NCBI RefSeq assembly: GCF_958405895.1
Contig: NZ_CATZAR010000001.1
Reading direction: 5' to 3' (one strand)
Origin: Ralstonia thomasii
Lineage (GTDB): Bacteria > Pseudomonadota > Gammaproteobacteria > Burkholderiales > Burkholderiaceae
DNA length: 64,000 bases
The notes below the pieces were generated by a model. The model made no database searches and had not been told where the DNA came from. It saw only the letters and a list, made by a program, of their open reading frames with translations. Both the position numbers and the translations under genes were made by a program. Below are positions 14,829-23,317 of the stretch, piece after piece; position 1 is the first letter of the stretch; the number at the start of each line of letters is the position of its first letter.

Positions 14829-15638
14829 ATGGACACCTTCGACGATGATCTGACGCGGTTTGCCGCCCACGGTGCAGAACCGCTGCCCCCCGCCGTTGAG
14901 CAAGGCCATGTCGAGCACGACGGCGCCCGCATCTGGTATGCGACCTTCGGTGCCGGCACACCTGTGATCTTGCTGCATGGCGGGCTCGGCCATGGCGGCA
15001 ATTGGGGATATCAGGTTCCGGCACTCATGACTGCTGGCTACCGGCCTATCGTCATTGATAGCCGTGGGCACGGTCGCAGCACGCGCGATGCGCAGCCTTA
15101 CGCCTACACGCGCATGGCTTCCGACGTGCGGGCCGTGATGGATGCGCTGCGCATCGACCGCGCCGCCTTCATCGGCTGGAGCGACGGTGCTTGCGTTGCG
15201 CTCACCCTCGCCATGCAGACACCGGAGCGCGCTATTGGCGTGTTCTTCTTCGGTTGCAACATGGATCCAAGCGGCGCCAAACCCTTCGCGCCGACGCCCG
15301 TCATCGACCGCTGCTTCGGTCGCCACCTAAAGGATTACACCGCGCTGTCATCCACACCGGACGACTTCGATGCCTTTGTCGAGGCCGTCACCGAAATGAT
15401 GCAGACGCAGCCGAATGCAACAGCCGAGGAACTGGCGGCGACCCGTGTGCCGGTCACCATCGCGCAGAGCGAACACGACGAGTTCATCTGGCCCGAGCAC
15501 GCGCACTATCTGGCACGGACCCTTCCTGAAGCACAGTTTGTGTTGCTGCCGGGCGTGAGCCATTTCGCGCCGTTGCAGCGACCGGCGGTGTTCAACGACG
15601 CCGTGCGCGCGTTCCTTCACGGAATTTGTCAGACGTAG
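14829..15638 (+). CDS. Alpha/beta-fold hydrolase
   Basis: The 269-residue protein has an oxyanion-hole motif HGGLGHGG (from residue 50), the nucleophile elbow GWSDGA with Ser118, IDSRGHGRST after strand 5, and a catalytic His near residue 250 in GVSHFAPLQRP. An acidic residue in QSEHDEF fits the third triad member. It resembles 3-oxoadipate enol-lactonase and epoxide-hydrolase-like members, but the substrate is not defined. It is longer than PcaD mainly because of a 26-residue N-terminal segment. It converges with the thioesterase gene across a 139-bp gap containing paired DnaA-box sequences. Confidence 0.82.
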   Translation: MDTFDDDLTRFAAHGAEPLPPAVEQGHVEHDGARIWYATFGAGTPVILLHGGLGHGGNWGYQVPALMTAGYRPIVIDSRGHGRSTRDAQPYAYTRMASDVRAVMDALRIDRAAFIGWSDGACVALTLAMQTPERAIGVFFFGCNMDPSGAKPFAPTPVIDRCFGRHLKDYTALSSTPDDFDAFVEAVTEMMQTQPNATAEELAATRVPVTIAQSEHDEFIWPEHAHYLARTLPEAQFVLLPGVSHFAPLQRPAVFNDAVRAFLHGICQT

Positions 15639-15680
15639 GCCGCGTCGAGGCCGAACGGGTTTGCGCAACACTGGCGCCGC

Positions 15681-15717
15681 GTTATCCACAGAAACAGTGG
15701 GTAAGCCTGTGGATAAC
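15681..15717. repeat. Inverted pair of perfect DnaA-box sequences
   Basis: TTATCCACA at 15682-15690 and its exact complement TGTGGATAA at 15708-15716 face each other. Both belong to an 11-bp perfect inverted repeat (GTTATCCACAG and CTGTGGATAAC) with a 15-nt loop. Each copy is the E. coli consensus DnaA box. The site lies between convergent genes. No dnaA, dnaN or gidA homologue is in the window, so it is not evidently oriC. It could be a DnaA-binding or titration site, or simply a hairpin terminator without a T-run. Confidence 0.6.
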
Positions 15718-15777
15718 GATGCCCGACGGCGATACCACGCGGCCTGCAGTTCCTTGCTGACGGCGTATGCAGGCAGC

Positions 15778-16281
15778 TCAACCGCCCGAAACCGGCGTGC
15801 TGTAGGTCGCCTTGATCGCCTTGTGGCGCGCTTCCATTTCCTGCCGCAGGGCGCGGCGCTGCTGCGCGGCTTCGAAGCGTTCCCTTTCTTCGGCGTTGGC
15901 GGGCGCCAGCGGCGGCACGTCGGCCGGCTTGCCGTCATCGTCCACGGCCACCATCGTGAAGTAGCAGCTGTTGGTATGGCGCACGACCTGGTTGCGGATG
16001 TTTTCCGTCACGACCTTGATACCGATTTCCATCGACGTGCGACCGGTGTAGTTGACCGACGCGAGGAACGTCACCAGTTCACCTACGTGAATCGGCTGGC
16101 GAAACACCACCTGGTCCACCGACAGCGTCACGACATAGCGGCCGGCGTAGCGGCTCGCGCACGCATACGCGACCTGATCGAGCAGCTTGAGGATGTGGCC
16201 GCCGTGCACGTTACCGGAAAAATTGGCCATGTCGGGCGTCATCAGCACCGTCATGCTGAGCTGGTGGGATTGCGTATTCAT
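15778..16281 (-). CDS. Acyl-CoA thioesterase, YciA/BACH-type hotdog protein
   Basis: The 167-residue protein is a single hotdog domain with the family signature NFSGNVHGGHILKLLDQVAY (conserved Asn, HGG and catalytic Asp near residues 24-36), followed by VVTLSVDQVVFRQPIHVGEL. The C-terminal 50 residues are charged and helical, as in BACH-like acyl-CoA thioesterases. It should hydrolyse medium- or long-chain acyl-CoA in the cytoplasm. It is monocistronic, with about 170 bp before the next gene upstream. Confidence 0.85.
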   Translation of the reverse strand: MNTQSHQLSMTVLMTPDMANFSGNVHGGHILKLLDQVAYACASRYAGRYVVTLSVDQVVFRQPIHVGELVTFLASVNYTGRTSMEIGIKVVTENIRNQVVRHTNSCYFTMVAVDDDGKPADVPPLAPANAEERERFEAAQQRRALRQEMEARHKAIKATYSTPVSGG

Positions 16282-16455
16282 GGGGGCGTTGAAGCTGGAA
16301 TGATGGGGAAAGCAGGGCGCGCAGAAATGGGTACGCAGCAGGCCGACATTGTGCCGCGCTCAACTCATCTTGTGCTGCATTGCGTGAAATTTGATGGCAT
16401 CGCGCTACACTACCGGTTTGCGCGGCAAACGATTTTCAGCCCCCTCCTGCTTTCC

Positions 16456-16851
16456 ATGCACCGATTCCTGACCCGCCTCCTGCTCTGGCTGGTTGTCCTG
16501 GCACTCCCCCTGCAAGGGTTGGCCGCGACGACCATGATGGCGCGCGGCGGCGCTCTGGACGACACGACGGTTGCCGTGGCAATGCTGGATGACGGCGCCG
16601 TCATGTCCGATGCCTGCCATGAGCATGAAGATGCCATGGCCACCGGCGCCGAGTCGAAAGCGCCGGCACAGTCGCACTGCAAGACCTGCCCGATCTGCGC
16701 GGCCTGTTCGCTCGGTTCGGTCGTTCCCCTGGCCGCCAGCCTTGGTGTGCCGCTGATCAAGCTGCCGGCCGCTGCGCCGCGCGGCCTTGCTGTTTCCTTC
16801 CGCAGCTTCATTCCCGAAGCGCTGCAACGTCCACCCTCGATTCGCGTTTGA
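16456..16851 (+). CDS. Exported metal-associated protein, DUF2946-like
   Basis: The 131-residue product starts with a signal/anchor segment (LLLWLVVLALPLQGLAAT), has a Met/His/Asp-rich stretch (MSDACHEHEDAMATG) and a Cys cluster HCKTCPICAACSLGS. It ends with FIPEALQRPP, typical of the DUF2946-like proteins placed beside copper operons. A metal-binding role in the periplasm is likely but unproven. It lies 97 bp upstream of the copper operon and is in the same orientation. Confidence 0.65.
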   Translation: MHRFLTRLLLWLVVLALPLQGLAATTMMARGGALDDTTVAVAMLDDGAVMSDACHEHEDAMATGAESKAPAQSHCKTCPICAACSLGSVVPLAASLGVPLIKLPAAAPRGLAVSFRSFIPEALQRPPSIRV

Positions 16852-16947
16852 CGCCGCCAGTCCGTCCATAGATCGGGCTGGCTTCTGGTTTGACGGCTCC
16901 TTGCAAGACATGGGGCCGTACGTCATCACGCTCGATCGAGGTTTCTC

Positions 16948-17289
16948 ATGCTTTTCACACGATGGTTCGTGGCTGCCGCGCTGCTGGCGCTGGCGCCGCC
17001 ATGGGTGTTGGCGCAAGGTGCTGGGTCTGCGCCTGCAGCATCACCGCCTGACCCACTGAATGCGGACGCGGCCGTGCCCGCCGTGGCCGCGCCGCGCACA
17101 TTCGACAGCTACCACGCGTATCGCGATACCGGCCCAGCACCCTGGCGCGAGACCAACGCGGCCGTGAGCTCCAAGTCAGACGCTTCTGCGGATGGCGGCC
17201 ACGCGGGGCACGTCATACCAGCGAGCGCACCAGCCGCCACCTCCAACAAGCCTGCCGGCGAGTCCATGCCCGGCATGCACCACCACTGA
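16948..17289 (+). CDS. Small exported His/Met-rich protein of the copper operon
   Basis: The 113-residue product has a signal peptide (VAAALLALAPPWVLAQ, mature from about residue 24) and a short conserved-looking patch DPLNADAAVPAV...SYHAYRDTGPAPWRETN. The low-complexity tail carries His and Met (MPGMHHH) and probably binds Cu(I) or Cu(II). It is the first gene of a tight cluster: the next start is 9 nt after its stop. I know similar unnamed proteins next to efflux channels in related bacteria, but no function is established. Confidence 0.65.
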   Translation: MLFTRWFVAAALLALAPPWVLAQGAGSAPAASPPDPLNADAAVPAVAAPRTFDSYHAYRDTGPAPWRETNAAVSSKSDASADGGHAGHVIPASAPAATSNKPAGESMPGMHHH

Positions 17290-17298
17290 GGAGGCGCC

Positions 17299-18711
17299 GT
17301 GCTCAAACCATCCACACGCCGCCTCGCCCTGTGCGCGCTGGCCGGCACGCTGCTGCTGTTGGGAGGCTGCGCCACCATCACGCAAGACAGCGGCTTCAAG
17401 ACCGTTGCCGACGTGGCGCGCGATCGGCTCGGCAAGGACGCCACGTGGCATCGTTCACCAGAAGCCCGCGACAGCGCCGCGCAACGCACGCGCGAGCTGC
17501 TCGCCCAGCCGCTGACGATGGACAGCGCCGTGCAGATCGCGCTGCTGAACAACCGTGGCCTGCAGGCTTCGTATGCGGAGCTGGGGCTATCCGAAGCCGC
17601 GCTCGTGCAGGCCAGCCGTCTGCCGAATCCCGGCTTCAGTTTCAAACGCACGCGCAGCGGCGACGACCTGTCGATCGAGCGCACGTTTTCGCTATCTTTT
17701 CTGAACCTGCTGACGCTGCCGATGGCCACGCGCATCGAAGGCCGCTACTTCGAACAAACGAAGTTGCTGGTCGCCAACCAGATGCTGCAGGTGGCGACCG
17801 ACACACGCCGCGCGTACATCAATGCCGTGGCGGCGGAGCAATCGGCGCGCTATGCCGAGCAGGTTCAGCAAGCCGCAGAAGCCGGTGCCGAGTTCGCCAA
17901 GCGTCTGGCTTCCGCAGGTAACTTCAGCAAGCTTGATCGTGCACGTGAACACGCCTTCTATGCGGAAGCCACTGCCACCCTGGCGCGCACGCGTCAGCAG
18001 GCGCAGGCCGAGCGCGAGGCGTTGATCCGCCTGCTTGGTGTGTGGGGCACGGATACCGGCTTCAAATTGCCCGAGCGGCTGCCTGACCTGCCGAAGGATC
18101 GCCCCGAGCTGCAGCAGATCGAGGCCTATGCGTTGCGCAACCGGCTCGATATCCAGGCGGGCAGGTTGCAGGTCGATGGCCTGGCATCGTCGCTGGGGCT
18201 CACGCAGGCCACGCGCTTCATCAACGTGCTCGACCTCGGCTACGTGCGCAATAGCAAATCCAACGAACCACGCGAAACGGGTTACGAGATCGGCATCGAG
18301 ATCCCGCTGTTCGACTGGGGCGGCGCCCGCGTGGCACGTGCGCAGTCGATCTACATGCAGGCCGCCGATCAGCTTGCCGACACGGCCGTGCGTGCGCGTT
18401 CGGAAGTGCGCGAATCGTACGTGCGCTACCAGACCGCATATGACCTCACGCGCCACTACCGCGACGAGGTCGTGCCCGTGCGCAAGCGCATCTCCGACGA
18501 GATGCTGCTGCGCTACAACGGCATGCTCGTGAGCGTGTTCGAACTGCTGGCCGATGCGCGCGAGCAGGTGAATGCCGTGAACGGCTACATCGACGCGCTG
18601 CGCGGTTACTGGATTGCACAGACCGACTTGCAGATGGCGCTGGGCGGCAGGCTGCCGCCCGCTGAAGCGAATGCGGCCACCACAGCGCCGAACCCTCCTC
18701 AAGGACATTGA
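17299..18711 (+). CDS. TolC-family outer-membrane efflux lipoprotein (copper cluster)
   Basis: The 470-residue protein begins with a lipoprotein signal (LALCALAGTLLLLGGCATIT, lipobox Cys near residue 27). It contains the two long coiled-coil repeats of the outer-membrane factor family (for example LTMDSAVQIALLNNRGLQAS near residue 73 and DLGYVRNSKSNEPRETGYEIGIEIPLFDWGG around 310-340). It should trimerise as an outer-membrane channel with a periplasmic tunnel. In copper and silver systems such proteins pair with CusA/CusB, yet no RND or membrane-fusion gene is present nearby. Its stop lies 2 nt before the multicopper oxidase start. Confidence 0.85.
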   Translation: MLKPSTRRLALCALAGTLLLLGGCATITQDSGFKTVADVARDRLGKDATWHRSPEARDSAAQRTRELLAQPLTMDSAVQIALLNNRGLQASYAELGLSEAALVQASRLPNPGFSFKRTRSGDDLSIERTFSLSFLNLLTLPMATRIEGRYFEQTKLLVANQMLQVATDTRRAYINAVAAEQSARYAEQVQQAAEAGAEFAKRLASAGNFSKLDRAREHAFYAEATATLARTRQQAQAEREALIRLLGVWGTDTGFKLPERLPDLPKDRPELQQIEAYALRNRLDIQAGRLQVDGLASSLGLTQATRFINVLDLGYVRNSKSNEPRETGYEIGIEIPLFDWGGARVARAQSIYMQAADQLADTAVRARSEVRESYVRYQTAYDLTRHYRDEVVPVRKRISDEMLLRYNGMLVSVFELLADAREQVNAVNGYIDALRGYWIAQTDLQMALGGRLPPAEANAATTAPNPPQGH

Positions 18712-18713
18712 AC

Positions 18714-20012
18714 ATGGTTTCCCGACGTCAATTTCTCGGCGGCACGGGCGCGGCCATGCTGGGCGCAGCGATGGTCTCGCGCGCCGGCGCGGCCTCGCTG
18801 CCCGAAGCACCGCTGCAAACGAAGCCCGCCACGCAGCCGCCGCTCGCGCCGCCCAACGGCCGGCCCTACAACCCCGTCGTCACGCTCAACGGCTGGACGC
18901 TGCCGTGGCGCATGCGCGGTGGCTGGAAGGAGTTCCACCTCGTGGCCGAACCGGTCGAGCGCGAATTCGCGCCCGGCATGACGGGCCACCTCTGGGGCTA
19001 CAACGGCCAGAGCCCCGGCCCGACGATCGAATGCGTGGAAGGCGATCGCGTGCGCATCTTCGTCACCAACAAGCTGCCCGAGCACACCACGGTGCACTGG
19101 CACGGCATGATCCTGCCCGCCGGCATGGACGGTGTGGGTGGCTTGTCGCAGCCGCACATTCCGCCGGGCAAGACCTTCGTCTACGAGTTCGAGATGAAGA
19201 AGTCCGGCACCTTCATGTACCACCCGCATTCCGACGAGATGGTGCAGATGGCGATGGGCATGATGGGCTTGATCGTCGTGCATCCGAAAGACCCGGCGCA
19301 GCACCGCGCGGACCGCGACTTTGTCTTCCTGCTCGCCGCGTACGACATCGACCCCGGTTCCTACACGCCGCGCGTGGCCGAGATGACCAACTTCAACATG
19401 TGGACGTGGAACAGTCGCGTCTTCCCCGGCATTGACCCATTGCCCGTGCGTCTGGGCGATCGCGTGCGCATCCGCATGGGCAATCTCACGATGACGAACC
19501 ACCCTATGCACCTGCATGGCCACACCTTCGAAGTGGCCGGCACCGACGGCGGCTGGGTCCAGCCCAGCGCGCGCTGGCCGGAGGTGACGACGGACATTGC
19601 CGTGGGCCAGATGCGCGCGATCGAGTTCATTGCAGACAACCCCGGCGACTGGGCCTTCCATTGCCACAAGTCGCATCACACGATGAACGCCATGGGGCAC
19701 AACGTGCCGACCATGATCGGCGTACAGCAGAAAGATCTCGCCAAGAAGATGAATGCGCTGGTGCCCGACTACATGGGCATGGGCCAGGCTGGCATGGCCG
19801 ACATGGGCGAGATGGAAATGCCGCTGCCCGACAACACGCTGCCGATGATGACGGGGCAGGGCCCGTTTGGCCCCATTGAAATGGGCGGCATGTTCACGGT
19901 GATGAAGGTGCGCCGGGATCTGCCGCGCAACAGCTATGCCGACCCCGGTTGGTACAAGCACCCCAAGGGCACCGTCGCCTACGAATACACCGGCACCAGC
20001 ATCGACGACTGA
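18714..20012 (+). CDS. Tat-exported multicopper oxidase (CopA/CumA-like)
   Basis: The 432-residue protein has a twin-arginine signal (SRRQFLGGTGAAMLGAA). All four copper-ligand motifs are visible: HWHG at 128-131, HPH at 170-172, HPMHLHGH at 263-270 and HCHKSHHTMNAM at 316-327, which provides the type 1 Cys, His and axial Met plus the trinuclear-centre ligands. It should oxidise Cu(I), or possibly Mn(II) or phenolics, in the periplasm with O2 as acceptor. A Met-rich C-terminal region (YMGMGQAGMADMGEMEM) fits copper binding. The ATG at 18714 has AAGGA upstream and preserves the Tat motif at the N-terminus. Confidence 0.88.
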   Translation: MVSRRQFLGGTGAAMLGAAMVSRAGAASLPEAPLQTKPATQPPLAPPNGRPYNPVVTLNGWTLPWRMRGGWKEFHLVAEPVEREFAPGMTGHLWGYNGQSPGPTIECVEGDRVRIFVTNKLPEHTTVHWHGMILPAGMDGVGGLSQPHIPPGKTFVYEFEMKKSGTFMYHPHSDEMVQMAMGMMGLIVVHPKDPAQHRADRDFVFLLAAYDIDPGSYTPRVAEMTNFNMWTWNSRVFPGIDPLPVRLGDRVRIRMGNLTMTNHPMHLHGHTFEVAGTDGGWVQPSARWPEVTTDIAVGQMRAIEFIADNPGDWAFHCHKSHHTMNAMGHNVPTMIGVQQKDLAKKMNALVPDYMGMGQAGMADMGEMEMPLPDNTLPMMTGQGPFGPIEMGGMFTVMKVRRDLPRNSYADPGWYKHPKGTVAYEYTGTSIDD

Positions 20013-20053
20013 TCGATGCTGAATCCACATCCCATACGAAACCGAGACCGAAC

Positions 20054-20542
20054 ATGCAACGCAATCTGCTCCGTTCCACCTTCCTGGCCGCGCTGATGTC
20101 CATGGCCGCCATCGCCCACGCATCCGGCAATCACGCCGGCGGGCACGACCACGGCGATGCCGCCATCGGTGAACCCGGCGACGCCGCCCGCATCACGCGC
20201 ATGGTGCACGTCGACATGACCGACACCATGCGCTTCACGCCCGCGCAGATCACCGTTCAGCGCGGCGAGACCATCCGCTTCGAAGTCGTGAGCAGCGGCC
20301 AGGTGCGGCATGAGATGACGCTGGGCACGCCGGCCGACCTCCTCGCCCACGCCGAGCAGATGCGCAGGCACCCCGAGATGGAGCACGCCGATGCCAACGC
20401 CGTCACCGTTGACCCTGGCCAGCGCGGCGAGATCGTCTGGCACTTCACGCACGCCGGCTCGGTCGAGTTTGCCTGTCTGCAGCCCGGCCATTTCGAGGCC
20501 GGCATGCGCGGCGCCGTGCAGGTGCGCGGCAACAAGTCCTGA
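20054..20542 (+). CDS. Periplasmic cupredoxin-family protein
   Basis: The 162-residue product has a signal peptide, then a His/Asp stretch (GNHAGGHDHGDAA). A single cupredoxin domain follows with apparent type 1 copper ligands His86 (QVRHEMTL), Cys141 and His146 (FACLQPGHF) and Met151. Relatives such as CopI confer copper tolerance in the periplasm. It lies 42 nt downstream of the multicopper oxidase and may be its electron or copper partner. An ATG at 20054 gives a normal signal peptide, while longer in-frame options do not. Confidence 0.82.
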   Translation: MQRNLLRSTFLAALMSMAAIAHASGNHAGGHDHGDAAIGEPGDAARITRMVHVDMTDTMRFTPAQITVQRGETIRFEVVSSGQVRHEMTLGTPADLLAHAEQMRRHPEMEHADANAVTVDPGQRGEIVWHFTHAGSVEFACLQPGHFEAGMRGAVQVRGNKS

Positions 20543-20577
20543 TCCCCCCAACCACCTCTTTCGACAAGGAGCCCAAC

Positions 20578-20904
20578 ATGTTTCGTCATGCCCTGATGCT
20601 GACCGCGCTGCTGGTCGGCACACCGCTTGTTCACGCCGCCGAAGACACCGCCCCTGCGCCTGCGCCCGCGGCCACAACTCCCGCAGCCATGTCCGAAGGC
20701 GAGATCAGGAAGATCGACACGGTTGCCGGCAAGCTGACCATCAAGCACGGCCCGCTCGACAACCTTGGTATGGAGCCCATGACGATGGTGTTCCGCGTGC
20801 AGGATCCGGCCATGCTCACCAAAGTGCAGGTCGGCAGCAAAGTGCACTTCGTCGCCGAGAAGGTGAATGGCGCGCTGACCGTGACCGCGTTGGACGTGCA
20901 GTAG
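20578..20904 (+). CDS. CusF-like periplasmic copper-binding protein
   Basis: The 108-residue product has a signal peptide (ALMLTALLVGTPLVHA), an Ala/Pro linker and a small OB-fold domain with the CusF Cu(I) site: His57 in KHGPLDNLGM and Met68/Met70 in EPMTMVF. The Trp that forms the cation-pi cap in E. coli CusF is replaced by Met65. That substitution is usual in the CusF-like domains appended to some CusB proteins. It should pass Cu(I) to an efflux system. It closes the copper cluster. Confidence 0.85.
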   Translation: MFRHALMLTALLVGTPLVHAAEDTAPAPAPAATTPAAMSEGEIRKIDTVAGKLTIKHGPLDNLGMEPMTMVFRVQDPAMLTKVQVGSKVHFVAEKVNGALTVTALDVQ

Positions 20905-21294
20905 TAACGAGGCGGGCGGGGAGGTACCTACCCGCTCGCGCCTTCAGGGCCGTGGGTGAGGCCAACGTGAGGGGCCGGCCGCGAAAGGCAGAACACTGTG
21001 ACGCCATGACAACGGTCAGCCGGCCGGGAATAGACCCGGTGCGGGAGCGGGCGGCTTGCCACCCAGAAACGGAATGAGTCGCAAGATTCTTACGGTAAAG
21101 TGAGGTCCGCTGCGGATACGAGGCATAACCGGGGCCGACGCGCTGTCTGTAGGGGGAAGCGCGATCGGTGGTCCCGTACATCGGCGGCAAGTAGAAAGTG
21201 GATCATGTGCCACTCATTTCTGCGGGTGGGGGCTACAGCTTTTCGCCCGAAAAGCGACACCCTGGGTTTAAATTTCCGCGGCATCTTTTGTTTC
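20905..21294. other. Non-coding stretch between the copper operon and the GT90 gene
   Basis: No convincing gene is seen here. Composition changes along it, from GC-rich to AT-richer near 21260. A perfect 7-bp hairpin (GCTTTTC at 21238-21244, GAAAAGC at 21249-21255, 4-nt loop) occurs 40 bp before the GT90 start. It could terminate upstream transcription or act in the GT90 leader. A frame continuing upstream of 21295 to 21205 is open but its sequence does not look like the family. Confidence 0.5.
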
Positions 21295-22302
21295 ATGCGT
21301 CATCTCAAATACCGCTTGAGCAGAGTCTCTGCAAAAAAATTCTGGTATTACTTTTCGAATGCCTCTAACCATTTTCTCGCGCGTGCTACAAAAAATGGAA
21401 AAGCTGAGACGCTTCTGAAAAGAAAAAGTGGTCAGCGTCGTACGCAGGACGTCTTCGATCGATTGAGCTATTACAACTCAATTTCGGAGGCATTCGACAC
21501 CAGTTGCAATGCCGTGGAATATTCAAATTTCTTGTTGAAATCCTCAACAAGCACCATCGTCGACAAGCATTGTGAAATAGGGAGTACCTATTTCTATGAT
21601 CTGGTCGACCTGATGGATTATTTTGGTCCGGGATACAGCTTTGACTACGACTGCGGGGATGTGACTGTCGAGCCGAACCACCCGGCGTTCGTAAAAAGCC
21701 GCCCGATCAAGAACAGCTCCCATAATGGCATTCTCTTGAAGCTCGACGCCATCCGGCATTTTTCGCTGGCACGCGACCCCATCGATTTCCAAGACAAGAA
21801 GCCCATGGCGGTCTTTCGGGGGCCGTGCCATCAGGAACACCGCAGGGCGTTTGTGGAGCGATGTCATGACCTGGCAAACGTTAACATCGGGGATACTCGA
21901 AAATCAGAACTTGGGAAAGCGACTTACAAATCGCCGATGACGATTGCGGAGCAATTGCAATACAAATTTATTGTGAGTGTCGAGGGAAACGACGTTGCAA
22001 CGAATTTGAAATGGATCATGGCGTCCAATTCGCTGTGCTTCATGAGGCGGCCCCGGTATGAGACGTGGTTCATGGAAGGAAGGTTGATCCCGGACGTGCA
22101 TTATGTCCTTCTGAAAGATGATTATTCCGACCTCCAGGAGAAAATTGAGCATTACCGGAAATACCCTGGCGATGCATTGGCGATCGTCCGCAACGCCAAT
22201 CGGTGGGTGGCGCAATTCATGAACCGTGACCAGGAACGCCTGCTCGGTTTGATGGTGATCGCAAAGTATTTCCGGTTGTCGGGCCAACAGTCGTTTTGGT
22301 AA
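21295..22302 (+). CDS. Glycosyltransferase family 90 (CAP10-like) protein
   Basis: The 335-residue protein begins MRHLKYRLSRVSAKKFWYYF and carries the bacterial GT90/LPS-glycosyltransferase pattern: DVFDRLSYYNSIS, FRGPCHQEHRRAFVERC, then KYKFIVSVEGND-type sequence (here LQYKFIVSVEGNDVATNLKW) and MASNSLCFMRRPRYETWFME near residue 240, which is the nucleotide-sugar site. It probably adds a sugar to lipopolysaccharide or capsule. The gene is visibly AT-richer than its neighbours and uses codons rare around it (ATA, AAA, TTA), which suggests acquisition. No other polysaccharide gene is adjacent. An alternative start at 21205 is possible. Confidence 0.78.
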   Translation: MRHLKYRLSRVSAKKFWYYFSNASNHFLARATKNGKAETLLKRKSGQRRTQDVFDRLSYYNSISEAFDTSCNAVEYSNFLLKSSTSTIVDKHCEIGSTYFYDLVDLMDYFGPGYSFDYDCGDVTVEPNHPAFVKSRPIKNSSHNGILLKLDAIRHFSLARDPIDFQDKKPMAVFRGPCHQEHRRAFVERCHDLANVNIGDTRKSELGKATYKSPMTIAEQLQYKFIVSVEGNDVATNLKWIMASNSLCFMRRPRYETWFMEGRLIPDVHYVLLKDDYSDLQEKIEHYRKYPGDALAIVRNANRWVAQFMNRDQERLLGLMVIAKYFRLSGQQSFW

Positions 22303-22428
22303 GGCTCGAACAGGACAGCACATCCCACGTTTGATCCTGCGCAGGCCCGTCGTGTGTCGGGTCTGCAACGCATACGGCGGCGCGTTACACTCATTGTCTT
22401 TCGCCGTCTCCGTACGCATTTTTCCACC

Positions 22429-23220
22429 ATGTCTGCGTCTGCCCCCACCGCCACCCACGCACATCCGCTTTCCGACGAGCAGCAAGCCTTCTTCAAGGAG
22501 CACGGCTACGTCGTGTTGCGCGGGTTTGCCAGCCAGCAGGTGAGCGCCGCGTTACTTGCCGCCGCACAGGACGGGCTGGCCAGCGCGGCGGCGCCGGTGG
22601 AGCTGGAAACCGACGTCGGCTATGCCGGAGCACCGACCTCGCGCGAAGCCGAAGGGGGCCAGACGGTGCGCCGCCTGCTCGACGCCGATTCACGCGGCAC
22701 GCCTTATACGGAATGGGCGCGCGACCCGCGCGTGGCCGCCGCGATTGCACAACTGATTGGCGGCCCTGTGCATCTTTCGCTCGCGCACCACAACTGCGTG
22801 ATGACCAAGCACCCCGCGTTTGGCACGGCCACCCATTGGCACCGCGACAGCCGTTACTGGTCGTTCGCACGGAACGAACTGGTGTCGTCGTGGCTGGCCC
22901 TGGTGGAAGAGACGGTCGACAACGGTTGTCTGTGGGTGATTCCGGGCAGCCACACGCTGGACCTGCCCGCTGACCGGTTCGACGCCAAGCTGTTCCTGCG
23001 CCAGGAGCAGCCAGAGAACCGCGCGCTGATCGACACCGCGCGCCCCGTGCCGCTGCTGCCCGGCGACGTGCTGCTCTTCCACTGCAACACCTTCCATGCG
23101 GCCCGTGCCAACCAGACGGCCGCCGTCAAGTTCTCGGCAGTGTTCACGTATTACGGTCCCGATAACTACCCGTTGCCGGGCACGCGCTCGTCGGCGCGGC
23201 CCGATCCCCTGGTCGGTTGA
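22429..23220 (+). CDS. Phytanoyl-CoA dioxygenase-family Fe(II)/2-oxoglutarate oxygenase
   Basis: The 263-residue protein has the PhyH fold: LSDEQQAFFKEHGYVVLRGF at the start, the iron-binding HxD within THWHRDSRYW (His138, Asp140), the bridge GCLWVIPGSHT near 166, and the distal part PGDVLLFHCNTFHAARANQT with the third iron ligand His223 and the 2-oxoglutarate arginine nearby. It should hydroxylate a small organic substrate using O2. The substrate is unknown and there is no neighbouring biosynthetic gene. Confidence 0.82.
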   Translation: MSASAPTATHAHPLSDEQQAFFKEHGYVVLRGFASQQVSAALLAAAQDGLASAAAPVELETDVGYAGAPTSREAEGGQTVRRLLDADSRGTPYTEWARDPRVAAAIAQLIGGPVHLSLAHHNCVMTKHPAFGTATHWHRDSRYWSFARNELVSSWLALVEETVDNGCLWVIPGSHTLDLPADRFDAKLFLRQEQPENRALIDTARPVPLLPGDVLLFHCNTFHAARANQTAAVKFSAVFTYYGPDNYPLPGTRSSARPDPLVG

Positions 23221-23317
23221 GGTGCGCCCTCCCCCATTTGTAGGTGAGCGGCGGACAGATTTGTGTCACGCGCCTTTGTTAACGTGGTCTTCCAACGATC
23301 AACAACGGGGAACCACA

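Noticed and set aside
14181..15638. A protocatechuate (pca) cluster made of the CMD-like gene and the hydrolase
   Set aside because: Both families are broad, no other pca gene is near, and a possible small gene separates them. The similarity is not enough.
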